Shown one piece after another: positions 1 through 7,819 of a stretch of 64,000 bases of DNA. Numbering within the stretch: the first letter of the stretch is position 1; each line of letters opens with the position of its first letter. Below the pieces are notes generated by a model. It was not told the DNA's origin and made no database searches. It saw nothing but the letters and a program-made list of their open reading frames with translations. The position numbers and the translations under genes were made by a program. Source of the stretch: Pseudomonas syringae KCTC 12500 (GTDB taxonomy: Bacteria > Pseudomonadota > Gammaproteobacteria > Pseudomonadales > Pseudomonadaceae). The stretch covers positions 2,131,501-2,195,500 of the forward strand of contig NZ_AYTM02000002.1 of assembly GCF_000507185.2 (NCBI RefSeq). Reading direction: 5' to 3'.

Positions 1-545
1 TCACGCGTCGGCGTTTCGGTCAGGCGGCGCACGGCGGAATTGGCACCATCGGCGGCCACTACCAGCGGTGCGCGCAGTTGACGACCATCGGCCAGGGTCA
101 GCAGCCAGTTATCGCCGGAGTGACGCATCTGTTCCAGCCGTGCATTGGCCAGCAGGCCGATGTCGCTGGCATGCAGACGGTCAAGCAGCGCGTCCTGCAC
201 CACACGATTCTCGATGATGTGCCCCAGCACGTCGGCATGCACACTGGAGGCCGAGAAGTGAATCTGCCCGGTGCCGCTGCCATCCCAGACCTGCATATGC
301 GCATACGGGCTGATGCGCCGGGCTGCGATGCCGTCCCACACGCCCAGCCGCTGGAGGATTCGCTGGCTGGCCGCCGACAGGGCGCTGACCCGCGGCTCGA
401 AGCTCGACTGTTGATCAAACGGCTCGACGCTCAGCGGTCCACCATCGACCACCAGCACATCAAGGCCGCTGCCCTGCAATGCCAAGGCAAGGGCACTGCC
501 GACCATTCCGGCTCCGACAATCAGCACATCTGCGCGCGTTTCCAT
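1..545 (-). CDS. ubiI: FAD-dependent ubiquinone-biosynthesis hydroxylase (UbiI/VisC-like), 3' end outside window
   Basis: The first 181 codons of a flavoprotein monooxygenase run off the left edge. The N-terminus (METRADVLIVGAGMVGSALA) carries the GxGxxG dinucleotide-binding fold for FAD. Near residue 170 lies the second FAD/NADPH motif, ADGANSAVRRL. Proteins of this family add a hydroxyl to the ubiquinone ring. It is the last visible gene of a minus-strand run ygfB-pepP-ubiH-ubiI and starts 51 bp after ubiH ends. The choice between UbiI and another UbiH/F/I paralogue rests on position beside ubiH. The C-terminal substrate domain cannot be seen. Confidence 0.85.
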   Translation of the reverse strand, partial: METRADVLIVGAGMVGSALALALQGSGLDVLVVDGGPLSVEPFDQQSSFEPRVSALSAASQRILQRLGVWDGIAARRISPYAHMQVWDGSGTGQIHFSASSVHADVLGHIIENRVVQDALLDRLHASDIGLLANARLEQMRHSGDNWLLTLADGRQLRAPLVVAADGANSAVRRLTETPTR

Positions 546-596
546 GGTCAAACCGTTCTCGCTTGCGGCCGAAGCCCTGTGTTTAAAGTGTGTGAT

Positions 597-1784
597 TCAC
601 ACATCGGATCGAGTCCCCAAACCCATGGCCTGGCGGGCAAACCAGCGCTTGGCGGCAGGCAGCAGGTCCAGCCCGAGCAACCCGACGTTACGCCCGGTGG
701 CAACCGCCGACCGGGAGCTGCCGAACAGGCGTGTCACCTTGTCGGAGAAGCCCACGGTCAATTGCTGATCCTGGCGCTGACGCTCACGGTAGAGCTGCAG
801 AGTCGGCAGCTCACCGGGCGGCGCGTCGCTGTCCAGCAGCGTCTCGGCCAGTGCATCGGCGTCACGCAAGGACAGATTGAACCCCTGTCCGGCGACCGGA
901 TGCAGGCTGTGCGCCGCGTTGCCCAGGATCACCAGATGCGAGCGCACCTGCTCTTCGGCTTCGATCAGTGCCAAGGGGTAGACATGCCGAGCACCGACCT
1001 GACGCAGCGTGCCCAGGCGATAGCCAAATACGCCCTGCAGCTCTTCCAGAAAACTGCGGTCGTCCAGCTCGGCCAGACGCTGGGTATCGTTGCCCGGACG
1101 TGTCCAGACCAGCGCACAGCGGTTATCCGGCAATGGCAGCAGCGCCATCGGCCCGTCCTCGGTAAAACGTTCGAACGCCTGACCACAGTGAGCTTCGCTC
1201 GGCGTGATATTGGCAATCAGCGCATGCTGGTCGTAGGGCCGTTGCCGCACCCCGATACCCAACTGCTCGCGCAGGCTGGAACGGCCACCGTCGGCCAGCA
1301 CCGCCAGGTCGCAGTCCAGCTCGCTGTCGTCACTCAGGCTCAGGCGATAACCGTCGGCCAATGGCTGCATGTGTTTGACCTCGGCCGGCACACGCCAACT
1401 GACCACATCACGGTCCAGCCCGGCCCACAGAGCCTGACCGAGCCAGGCGTTTTCGACCACATAGCCGAGCGCCGGAACGCCCTCTTCGATCGCAGACAGG
1501 CGCGTGGCGCCGAAGCGACCCCGGTCAGACACCTGGATTTGCAGGATCGGCTCGGCGCGTCGGGAAATCTGCTGCCACAGGCCAAGCCGTTCATAGATGC
1601 GTCGCGAGCCGAACGACAGTGCCGAAGAACGCGCATCGTAGCTGGGCTGCCAGGCTTCACCCGGCGCAAAGGGCTCGATGAGCACGATTTTCCAGCCGCG
1701 CGCCTTGGCACCGGCCTGCAGCGACAACGCAAGGCTTGCACCGACCAGTCCGCCGCCGACGATGGCGATATTGAAGCGGCTCAT
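597..1784 (-). CDS. ubiH: 2-octaprenyl-6-methoxyphenyl hydroxylase UbiH
   Basis: A 395-residue FAD monooxygenase of ubiquinone synthesis, acting on the ring of the membrane-associated intermediate. Residues 6-20 form the Rossmann motif (IAIVGGGLVGASLALSL). DARSSALS near residue 50 is typical of the UbiH/F/I family. ADGGRSSLR lies near 165, and GNAAHSLHPVAGQGFNLSLRD near 290-310 is the second flavin-contact motif. Length agrees with the family. The ATG overlaps the pepP stop by 4 bp, so translation is probably coupled to pepP, an arrangement conserved in gammaproteobacteria. UbiH rather than UbiF is inferred from its partnership with pepP. Confidence 0.93.
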   Translation of the reverse strand: MSRFNIAIVGGGLVGASLALSLQAGAKARGWKIVLIEPFAPGEAWQPSYDARSSALSFGSRRIYERLGLWQQISRRAEPILQIQVSDRGRFGATRLSAIEEGVPALGYVVENAWLGQALWAGLDRDVVSWRVPAEVKHMQPLADGYRLSLSDDSELDCDLAVLADGGRSSLREQLGIGVRQRPYDQHALIANITPSEAHCGQAFERFTEDGPMALLPLPDNRCALVWTRPGNDTQRLAELDDRSFLEELQGVFGYRLGTLRQVGARHVYPLALIEAEEQVRSHLVILGNAAHSLHPVAGQGFNLSLRDADALAETLLDSDAPPGELPTLQLYRERQRQDQQLTVGFSDKVTRLFGSSRSAVATGRNVGLLGLDLLPAAKRWFARQAMGLGTRSDV

Positions 1785-3115
1785 GCGACGTGTTCCTGTG
1801 CAGCCGCCATCAACGCCTCAATCTCGGCGACGGTCTTGGGCACGCCGCCGGACAGAATTTCACACCCCTGCCTGGTCACAACCACGTCATCCTCGATTCG
1901 CACACCAATACCTCGCCATTTTTTCGCGACTTCCAGGTTGTCGGGGGATATGTAAATCCCGGGTTCAACGGTCAGCGTCATGCCGACCTCCAGTACGCGC
2001 CACTCGCCGCCGACCTTGTATTCGCCGACGTCGTGTACATCCATGCCCAGCCAGTGCCCGGCACGGTGCATGTAAAACATTTTGTAGGCCTCGCTTTCGA
2101 TCAGCTCGCCGACGTCGCCGCGCAGCAGGCCCAGCTCGACCAGTCCGGCCGTAATCACCTTGACCGTCGCCTCGTGCGCCTGGTTCCAGTGCTTGTCGGG
2201 ACCAATGGCCTCGAAGGCCGCATGCTGGGCCTTGAGCACCAGCTCGTAAATGGCTTTCTGCTCGGTGGAAAACCTGCCGTTCACCGGAAAGGTTCGGGTG
2301 ATGTCACTGGCATAGCAGTCGATTTCGCAGCCTGCGTCGATCAACACCAGATCACCGTCCCTGAGCACCGCGTCGTTCTGCTGGTAATGCAGGATGCAAC
2401 CGTTGCGCCCCGAGGCGACAATCGAGCCGTAGGCAGGCATCTTCGAACCGCCCTTGCGGAACTCGTAGTCCAGCTCGGCCTCCAGGCTGAATTCATGCAG
2501 CCCCGCGCGACAGGCCTGCATAGCGCGCACATGGGCCCGCGCGGAAATATCCGCCGCGCAACGCATGACTTTGATTTCCGCAGCGGACTTGTACAGGCGC
2601 ATGTCGTGCAACAAGTGGTCCAGCGCCACGAACTCCTTGGGCGGCTGGGCACCGAGGTGCGCCTTGGAGCGAATCACGTTGATCCAGTCCATCAGGTGCC
2701 GGTCGAATTCAGGATTGCTACCCATCGCCGAATACACCCGATCCCGGCCTTCGATCAGGCCGGGCAGGATTTCGTCGATGTCATTGATGGGAAACGCGTC
2801 GTCCGCACCGTATTCGCGGATCGCGCCTTCCTGTCCTGCACGCAGGCCTTCCCACAGCTCGCGCTCGGGATTGCGCTCGCGGCAGAACAATACGTACTCG
2901 CCGTATTCACGACCGGGGATCAGCACCACCACCGCTTCGGGCTCGGGAAAGCCGCTCAGGTACTGAAAGTCGCTGTCCTGCCGGTAAACGTGCTCGACGT
3001 CACGATTGCGAATGGCAACCGCAGCGGCAGGCAGGATTGCAATGCTGTCCGGCTCCATCTGAGCCATCAGAGCCTTGCGGCGGCGGGCGTACTCGGACTT
3101 CGGGATCTGAATCAT
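1781..3115 (-). CDS. pepP: Xaa-Pro aminopeptidase P
   Basis: A 444-residue creatinase-fold metallopeptidase that releases an N-terminal residue preceding proline. All five metal ligands are visible: Asp in LIDAGCE, Asp in ASDITRTF, His in GHWLGMDVHD, Glu in TVEPGIY and Glu in RIEDDVVV, with spacing like E. coli PepP. The N-terminal AMP_N domain spans roughly residues 1-170. The gene sits between ygfB (75 bp upstream) and ubiH (4-bp overlap), the usual order. It is probably cytosolic, since no signal peptide is seen. Confidence 0.95.
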   Translation of the reverse strand: MIQIPKSEYARRRKALMAQMEPDSIAILPAAAVAIRNRDVEHVYRQDSDFQYLSGFPEPEAVVVLIPGREYGEYVLFCRERNPERELWEGLRAGQEGAIREYGADDAFPINDIDEILPGLIEGRDRVYSAMGSNPEFDRHLMDWINVIRSKAHLGAQPPKEFVALDHLLHDMRLYKSAAEIKVMRCAADISARAHVRAMQACRAGLHEFSLEAELDYEFRKGGSKMPAYGSIVASGRNGCILHYQQNDAVLRDGDLVLIDAGCEIDCYASDITRTFPVNGRFSTEQKAIYELVLKAQHAAFEAIGPDKHWNQAHEATVKVITAGLVELGLLRGDVGELIESEAYKMFYMHRAGHWLGMDVHDVGEYKVGGEWRVLEVGMTLTVEPGIYISPDNLEVAKKWRGIGVRIEDDVVVTRQGCEILSGGVPKTVAEIEALMAAAQEHVA

Positions 3116-3190
3116 GGGCAGCAGGCGTCCTGATGGAGTCCACCGGCTCGCGCTGTGGCACGCGCAGGCCGGTGTCGCAGTGATCGGCTA

Positions 3191-3745
3191 TCAGTGCAGT
3201 GAAGGCTTGGGTTGCGGCGCGGACGGCTCGTTGAATTCAGTGAACAGCAGCAGCGGCGCTACGCGCATGTACTCCATGACTTCCATGTAGTCGGTTTCGC
3301 CGTCTTCGGACTCTTCCAGCGCGTCCTGAACCTGGGCAATCGCCGCCAGATCCTCCAGAACCGCCTTGGCTTCAGTGCCCAGCGGCTTGTCGCCAATGGC
3401 CAGACCGAAACCTGCCAGGAACCCCTGACACCATTGGCCCAGCGCAGCAGCACGCTCGGTCAGCGGTTCGTCGTCGCCCGGCAGCAACAGCACGACGGTC
3501 ATGTCGTCACCGGTGAGCTCGCCCTTGACCATCTCTTGCAAGCCGACGAGCGCCTGACGGATATTGTCTTGCGGCTCGGTTTCGAGCAGGACCGACGCGT
3601 CGGCAAACCAGCCTTCGTTATCGAAACCGGCACCTGCGCAACTGCGCCCCAGCAACAGGCCATGCAGCTCGGCGGGAGATACCTGGTGACCGCCACTGTT
3701 GAGCAGAGTGGCGAACGCTTTGTACGGAGAATTCTGAATGGGCAT
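3191..3745 (-). CDS. YgfB/YecA (UPF0149) family protein
   Basis: 184 residues of the UPF0149 family, a helical acidic protein whose biochemical role is poorly known. The typical features are the N-terminal [20 protein letters not shown] stretch, the central [10 protein letters not shown] motif near residues 100-115 and the [19 protein letters not shown] segment near 150-170. The gene heads the minus-strand run with pepP and ubiH and is divergent from the zapA pair, so the 150 bp to its right must hold both promoters. No catalytic residues can be proposed. Confidence 0.85.
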   Translation of the reverse strand: MPIQNSPYKAFATLLNSGGHQVSPAELHGLLLGRSCAGAGFDNEGWFADASVLLETEPQDNIRQALVGLQEMVKGELTGDDMTVVLLLPGDDEPLTERAAALGQWCQGFLAGFGLAIGDKPLGTEAKAVLEDLAAIAQVQDALEESEDGETDYMEVMEYMRVAPLLLFTEFNEPSAPQPKPSLH

Positions 3746-3895
3746 GGGTAGCTAGTCGCCAAACGGCGCAATGTCTAGAATGAAGGCCTTGTATCCTAGA
3801 CTATCCGCGCGACAAGATCACCCGGACGGCGGTTCGAGCTTGAGCACAAGCATCGCTCCCCCTGCCATTCATCAGAAAGTATTCAGTGGAAAACA

Positions 3896-4105
3896 ATGGA
3901 AGACACCGACCTGCAAGCGCTGATGAAACGTGTGGAGCTGCTCCTGAAGTATGCCGAGCAACTTAAAGGCCAAAACGCACTCTTATTAGCTCAGGAAAAG
4001 ACCTGGCGCGAGGAACGTGCCCAACTGATTGAAAAAAACGAAATCGCCCGGCAGAAGGTCGAGTCAATGATTTCGCGCCTTAAAGCCCTGGAGCAAGACT
4101 CATGA
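3896..4105 (+). CDS. Short coiled-coil protein upstream of ZapA (TIGR02449-type)
   Basis: A 69-residue, almost entirely helical, charged protein. Heptad-like leucine spacing from residue 6 to 65 predicts a coiled coil and there is no membrane segment. It overlaps zapA by 4 bp (ATGA), so the two are translationally coupled. This fixed pairing suggests a role in cell division near FtsZ, but that is inference. The start is preceded only by a weak purine stretch (GTGGAAAACA). Confidence 0.82.
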   Translation: MEDTDLQALMKRVELLLKYAEQLKGQNALLLAQEKTWREERAQLIEKNEIARQKVESMISRLKALEQDS

Positions 4106-4431
4106 GCAATGGCAACAGCGTTACCGTTCAGATCCTGGACAAGGAATATTCGATCATCTGCCCTCAGGAAGAGCGCACCAACCTGGTCAGCGCCGCCCGC
4201 TACCTGGATGGCAAGATGCGTGAGATCCGCAGCAGCGGCAAAGTCATCGGTGCAGATCGCATCGCCGTGATGGCTGCCCTGAACATCACTCACGACCTGC
4301 TGCACAAGGAACATCTGCCTGACGTACAGACCAGCGGTTCGACCCGCGAACAGGTCCGCGATCTGCTCGACAAGGTCGATCTGGTGCTGGCGACAGACAC
4401 GCCCGGCACACCGGATTCAACTCGGGGCTGA
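4102..4431 (+). CDS. zapA: Cell division protein ZapA
   Basis: 109 residues matching ZapA, which binds and bundles FtsZ protofilaments at midcell. The N-terminal part (VTVQILDKEYSIICPQEE) is the FtsZ-binding globular head. The following segment contains ARYLDGKMREIRSSGKVIGA and RIAVMAALNITHDLL, both typical of the family. The C-terminal helix forms the dimer coiled coil. It overlaps the upstream 69-aa gene and lies immediately before 6S RNA, the conserved gammaproteobacterial order zapA-ssrS-5-FCL. Confidence 0.93.
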   Translation: MSNGNSVTVQILDKEYSIICPQEERTNLVSAARYLDGKMREIRSSGKVIGADRIAVMAALNITHDLLHKEHLPDVQTSGSTREQVRDLLDKVDLVLATDTPGTPDSTRG

Positions 4432-4462
4432 TTATTGCGGGGCATTTCTGTATACTCGCGCT

Positions 4463-4640
4463 GCTCCCTGGAGTGCTTGCCAGTCGGTCATGTCCCTGAG
4501 CCGATACGCACAACCACGGGGGTTGCACGTTGGGGTTGGTGTGCATGTCCGCTCGACGGAAAGCCTTAAAACCTCCTGCAATCTCCACCTTGAACTTTCG
4601 GGTTCAAGGGCTAAACCGACAGCGGTTCGTCGGGGAGTCC
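4463..4640 (+). ncRNA. ssrS: 6S RNA (ssrS), RNA polymerase-binding regulator
   Basis: The sequence between zapA and the folate cyclo-ligase matches my memory of Pseudomonas 6S RNA. Shared segments are CCCTGGAGTG near the 5' end, TGTCCCTGAGCCGATA, the GTGTGCATGTCCGCTCGACG block and the TTGAACTTTCGGGTTCAAGG hairpin. Ends pair as expected (5' ctgctccctgg with 3' cggggag). A TATACT -10 box at 4451-4456 places the start near 4463. 6S RNA mimics an open promoter and sequesters sigma-70 RNA polymerase in stationary phase. The exact 3' end is estimated. Confidence 0.9.
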
Positions 4641-4734
4641 ATATTCAGTTCGTTGCCAGCCCTGTTGTCTGGCAACGACGACCCCGCTCCGGCTTCAACC
4701 TCCTTTCCGGATCAGCCTGCATGACCTTCTGCTC

Positions 4735-5346
4735 ATGATCAGCGCCCAGTCACTTACTCGTCCGCAATTGCGCCGCCAGCTACGCAAGGCACGCAAAGCC
4801 CTGAGTCAGAGCCAGCAACGCGAAGCCGCACGGGATATTTATCGTCAATTGGCGCAGCACCCGCTGTTTCGACGTGCCCGGCATGTTTCGCTGTACCTGC
4901 CGATGGATGGCGAGATCGATCCGCGGCTGTTACTGCGTGAAGCCCAGCGTCGCGGCAAGGCAACCTATCTGCCGGTGCTCAACGCATGGCCGCGCACCCG
5001 CATGGTTTTTCAGCGCGTACGCCCCGGCGAGACATTCATCCCCAACCGTTTCCGCATCCCTGAGCCGCGCATCGACCGGGCAAAGCAGCGCACTATATGG
5101 GCGCTCGACCTGATTCTGATGCCGTTGGTAGGTTTCGATGACGAAGGCGGTCGCCTGGGCATGGGCGGAGGTTTCTACGACCGCAGCCTGGCGTACCTGG
5201 CGCGCAGAAAGACCTGGCGCAAGCCGGTGTTACTGGGGCTGGCTCACGAGTGTCAGAAAGTCGATCGACTGGCGCAGGCCAGTTGGGATGTACCGCTGCA
5301 AGGCACGGTATCGGATAAAGGCTGGTATGTGACGCAGACACTCTGA
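4735..5346 (+). CDS. fau: 5-formyltetrahydrofolate cyclo-ligase
   Basis: 203 residues. The enzyme uses ATP to convert 5-formyl-THF to 5,10-methenyl-THF in the cytosol. Diagnostic features are the basic N-terminus (LRRQLRKARKAL), YLPMDGEIDPR near residue 60, and the glycine-rich nucleotide motif GGRLGMGGGFYDRSLAYL near 138-155. The gene lies directly after 6S RNA, the conserved neighbour with which it is probably co-transcribed. The ATG at 4735 is the first that gives the family N-terminus. Confidence 0.93.
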   Translation: MISAQSLTRPQLRRQLRKARKALSQSQQREAARDIYRQLAQHPLFRRARHVSLYLPMDGEIDPRLLLREAQRRGKATYLPVLNAWPRTRMVFQRVRPGETFIPNRFRIPEPRIDRAKQRTIWALDLILMPLVGFDDEGGRLGMGGGFYDRSLAYLARRKTWRKPVLLGLAHECQKVDRLAQASWDVPLQGTVSDKGWYVTQTL

Positions 5347-5391
5347 TCGTTCAGCCAACAAGGCTATCAACGATCAGAGTACAAGCAGGGC

Positions 5392-5544
5392 TCAATGCCT
5401 GCCGGGGACTTTTTGCTGCTGCTGTGTGATCTCGACTGGAGCATCATCCTTTGTGGACCACAAGCTCTGTGCATAACCGGTTGTCACGACACCCAAGCCA
5501 AACAGAATAACCAGAATCCAGAGTAAATCAGGCTTGCGTTTCAT
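5392..5544 (-). CDS. 50-aa single-pass membrane peptide, uncharacterised
   Basis: Reading the minus strand from 5544 gives a 50-residue product beginning MKRKPDLLWILVILFGLG and ending in a Gln-rich tail before TGA. Residues 1-5 are basic. Residues 7-24 form one hydrophobic helix, probably a membrane anchor with the polar C-terminus outside. A near-perfect Shine-Dalgarno sequence (TAAGGAGG) lies 8 nt before the ATG, strong support that it is translated. It is convergent with the folate cyclo-ligase gene. I do not recognise a function. Confidence 0.75.
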   Translation of the reverse strand: MKRKPDLLWILVILFGLGVVTTGYAQSLWSTKDDAPVEITQQQQKVPGRH

Positions 5545-5737
5545 TGACTGCCCTCCTTAGGCAAATCAATACGATGTCAGCATCGGTTTTGTATAGGCCG
5601 TGCAACAGCGTGGAACTTTGAAGGGCGGCATTTTGCGGTAACGTGAACCAGTACGCAAATAGTGGCGCGAACCGATTGTCGGTTTGTCATCAAACTGTTC
5701 GTATTACCGTGAACCTTTTGTCTGTGGAGTGAGCACA

Positions 5738-6187
5738 ATGGCCTATTGGCTGATGAAGTCCGAGCCTGATGAATTCTCGATCAGCGACCTGCAACGACTG
5801 GGCAACGCTCGCTGGGACGGGGTGCGCAACTATCAGGCGCGCAATTTTCTGAGAGCCATGGCAGAGGGCGACGCGTTCTTTTTCTATCACTCCAGTTGCC
5901 CGGAGCCGGGCATCGCCGGCATCGGAAAAATCGCCAGATCAGCCTACCCGGACCCCACCGCACTGGACCCCGAGAGCCACTATCACGACGCCAAGGCCAC
6001 GGAGGAAAAGAATCCGTGGAGTGCCATCGACGTCGAGTTCGTGGAGACCTTCAAGCGCGTGCTGGGGCTGGGTTATCTCAAGCAACAAAGTCAGCTGGAG
6101 CAACTGCCTCTGGTACAAAAAGGCAGCCGGCTCTCGGTCATGCCGGTCACCGCCGAACAATGGGCGGCGATCCTGGCATTGCGCTGA
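5738..6187 (+). CDS. EVE (PUA-like) domain protein
   Basis: 149 residues from the ATG at 5738, chosen because MAYWLMKSEPDEFSI is the canonical EVE N-terminus and is preceded by GTGGAGTGAG. WDGVRNYQARNFLR (near residue 27) and DAFFFYHSSC (near 48) are the signature blocks that form the pocket. EVE domains belong to the PUA/YTH-like superfamily and are thought to bind modified nucleic-acid bases. A housekeeping role is likely here, as it is a stand-alone domain in core genome context. Confidence 0.88.
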   Translation: MAYWLMKSEPDEFSISDLQRLGNARWDGVRNYQARNFLRAMAEGDAFFFYHSSCPEPGIAGIGKIARSAYPDPTALDPESHYHDAKATEEKNPWSAIDVEFVETFKRVLGLGYLKQQSQLEQLPLVQKGSRLSVMPVTAEQWAAILALR

Positions 6188-6193
6188 CGGACG

Positions 6194-6601
6194 TTATTGA
6201 ACGATGAAGTTATTGAACAGCAAGTCTTCGACAATCGGCTTGCCTTCTTCATCGTTCATGACGCGCTGAACCTGCTTGAGCGCTTCCTGACGAATGTTTT
6301 CCTTCGCTTCGGCGCTGCTCATGGTATCGACGGTCTGCTGAGTGAACAGCGACACCAGTTGATTGCGGATCAGTGCATCATTGCGCTTCACGGCGGCCTC
6401 GGCGTCGGCACCGGTTACACGCAAGGAAATGTCAGCCTTGTAGACACGCAGCTTGGGGCCGCCATCGAGCGCGTAGTTACCCACGAACGGAGGCGTCAGC
6501 GAGACATAGGCCGCTTTTGGCGGGCCGCCTTCTTCCTTGGCTTCCTCTTGCGCCATGACAGGCAATGACAAGGCCAGCAACATCAGAATCCACGCTTTCA
6601 C
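6194..6601 (-). CDS. FliL-like periplasmic protein
   Basis: 135 residues if translation starts at the GTG at 6601, which sits 5 nt after AAGGAGT. The upstream in-frame ATG lacks such a site. Residues 1-18 (VKAWILMLLALSLPVMAQ) look like a cleaved signal peptide. The rest resembles the C-terminal domain of FliL (YVSLTPPFVGNY, then RVYKADISLRVTG, and a terminal VEDLLFNNFIVQ). True flagellar FliL keeps a membrane anchor and lies in flagellar operons. This stand-alone version is a paralogue of unknown role. It is convergent with the EVE gene. Confidence 0.78.
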   Translation of the reverse strand: MKAWILMLLALSLPVMAQEEAKEEGGPPKAAYVSLTPPFVGNYALDGGPKLRVYKADISLRVTGADAEAAVKRNDALIRNQLVSLFTQQTVDTMSSAEAKENIRQEALKQVQRVMNDEEGKPIVEDLLFNNFIVQ

Positions 6602-6731
6602 AGTCCACTCCTTAATACGGTTTGCCACGTAGCTTACAGCTTATGTGTGCTTATCAGGCAGGGCCATGCTTGTTGACCCGGGAACCCGCTTAACTGACTT
6701 TATCGGCCATTACCGGAAAAGGAATAGCCCG

Positions 6732-7733
6732 ATGAAAGCCCTGTTATGCAAAGCCTTCGGTCCTGCCAGCACACTGGTACTCGAAGACGTCCCCGGCCCC
6801 GCGATCAAAAAGAACGAAATTCTGCTCGACGTGCACGCCGCCGGGGTCAACTTTCCCGACACCTTGATCATCGAGGGCAAGTACCAGTTCAAACCACCCT
6901 TCCCTTTCTCACCGGGGGGTGAGGCCGCAGGCGTGATAGCCGCCGTCGGGGAAAACGTCAGCCATCTGAAACCCGGCGACCGCGTCATGGCCCTCACCGG
7001 CTGGGGCAGCTTTGCCGAGCAGGTCGCCGTGCCCCACTACAACGTGCTGCCGGTTCCACAGGGCATGGACTTCACCACGGCGGCCGCATTCAGCATGACC
7101 TACGGCACCTCCATGCACGCCCTCACACAACGCGCCCGCCTGCAACCCGGCGAAACCCTGCTGGTGCTCGGTGCATCCGGCGGCGTCGGCCTGGCCGCCG
7201 TAGAAATCGGCAAAGCCCTCGGCGCCCGCGTCATCGCCGCCGCCAGCAGCGCAGAAAAACTCGAAGTCGCCAGAAACGCAGGCGCGGACGAACTGATCAA
7301 CTACAGCGAAACCAGCCTCAAGGAGGAAATCAAACGCCTCACCCACGGCAACGGCGCCGACGTGATCTACGACCCGGTCGGCGGCGACCTTTTCGACCAG
7401 GCCATCCGCAGCATCGCCTGGAACGGCCGCCTGCTGGTCGTCGGCTTCGCCAGCGGCCGCATCCCCGACCTGCCCGTCAACCTGACCCTGCTCAAGGGCG
7501 CTTCGGTGGTCGGCGTGTTCTGGGGCTCGTTTGCGCAGCGACAACCGCAGGACAATGCGGCGAACTTCAAGCAGTTGTTTGCCTGGTTTGAAGAAGGGAA
7601 ATTGAAGCCGCTGGTGTCGACGGTTTATCCGCTGGAAAGGGCTGGGGAGGCGATTGATTTGTTGGGGGGACGCAGGGCTGTGGGGAAGGTGGTGATCGCG
7701 TTAAGCGCTGATCTCATAAAATCATCCCACTAG
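6732..7733 (+). CDS. NADPH:quinone oxidoreductase, zinc-free MDR family
   Basis: 333 residues from the ATG at 6732 (preceded by AAAAGGAAT). The N-terminal GroES-like domain includes AAGVNFPDTLIIEGKYQ and PGGEAAGVI. The Rossmann domain holds LVLGASGGVGLAAVEIGKAL near residue 145, the NADPH-binding motif. Catalytic zinc-binding cysteines are absent, as in quinone reductase-type members of the family. It reduces quinones or related enones; the physiological substrate cannot be told. A single gene, last of the core region before the bacteriocin locus. Confidence 0.88.
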   Translation: MKALLCKAFGPASTLVLEDVPGPAIKKNEILLDVHAAGVNFPDTLIIEGKYQFKPPFPFSPGGEAAGVIAAVGENVSHLKPGDRVMALTGWGSFAEQVAVPHYNVLPVPQGMDFTTAAAFSMTYGTSMHALTQRARLQPGETLLVLGASGGVGLAAVEIGKALGARVIAAASSAEKLEVARNAGADELINYSETSLKEEIKRLTHGNGADVIYDPVGGDLFDQAIRSIAWNGRLLVVGFASGRIPDLPVNLTLLKGASVVGVFWGSFAQRQPQDNAANFKQLFAWFEEGKLKPLVSTVYPLERAGEAIDLLGGRRAVGKVVIALSADLIKSSH

Positions 7734-7819
7734 CCAGAAACACGAGCTTATTAATAAATATGTATATCACTGGCACTTAGGAATTAAAACAACATAGCCA
7801 TACAGATAAGGAGAACTGT

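Noticed and set aside
78..3133. Long plus-strand open frames (625 and 447 codons) opposite ubiH and pepP
   Set aside because: They mirror the codon pattern of the minus-strand genes in high-GC DNA, have no family motifs and no ribosome sites.
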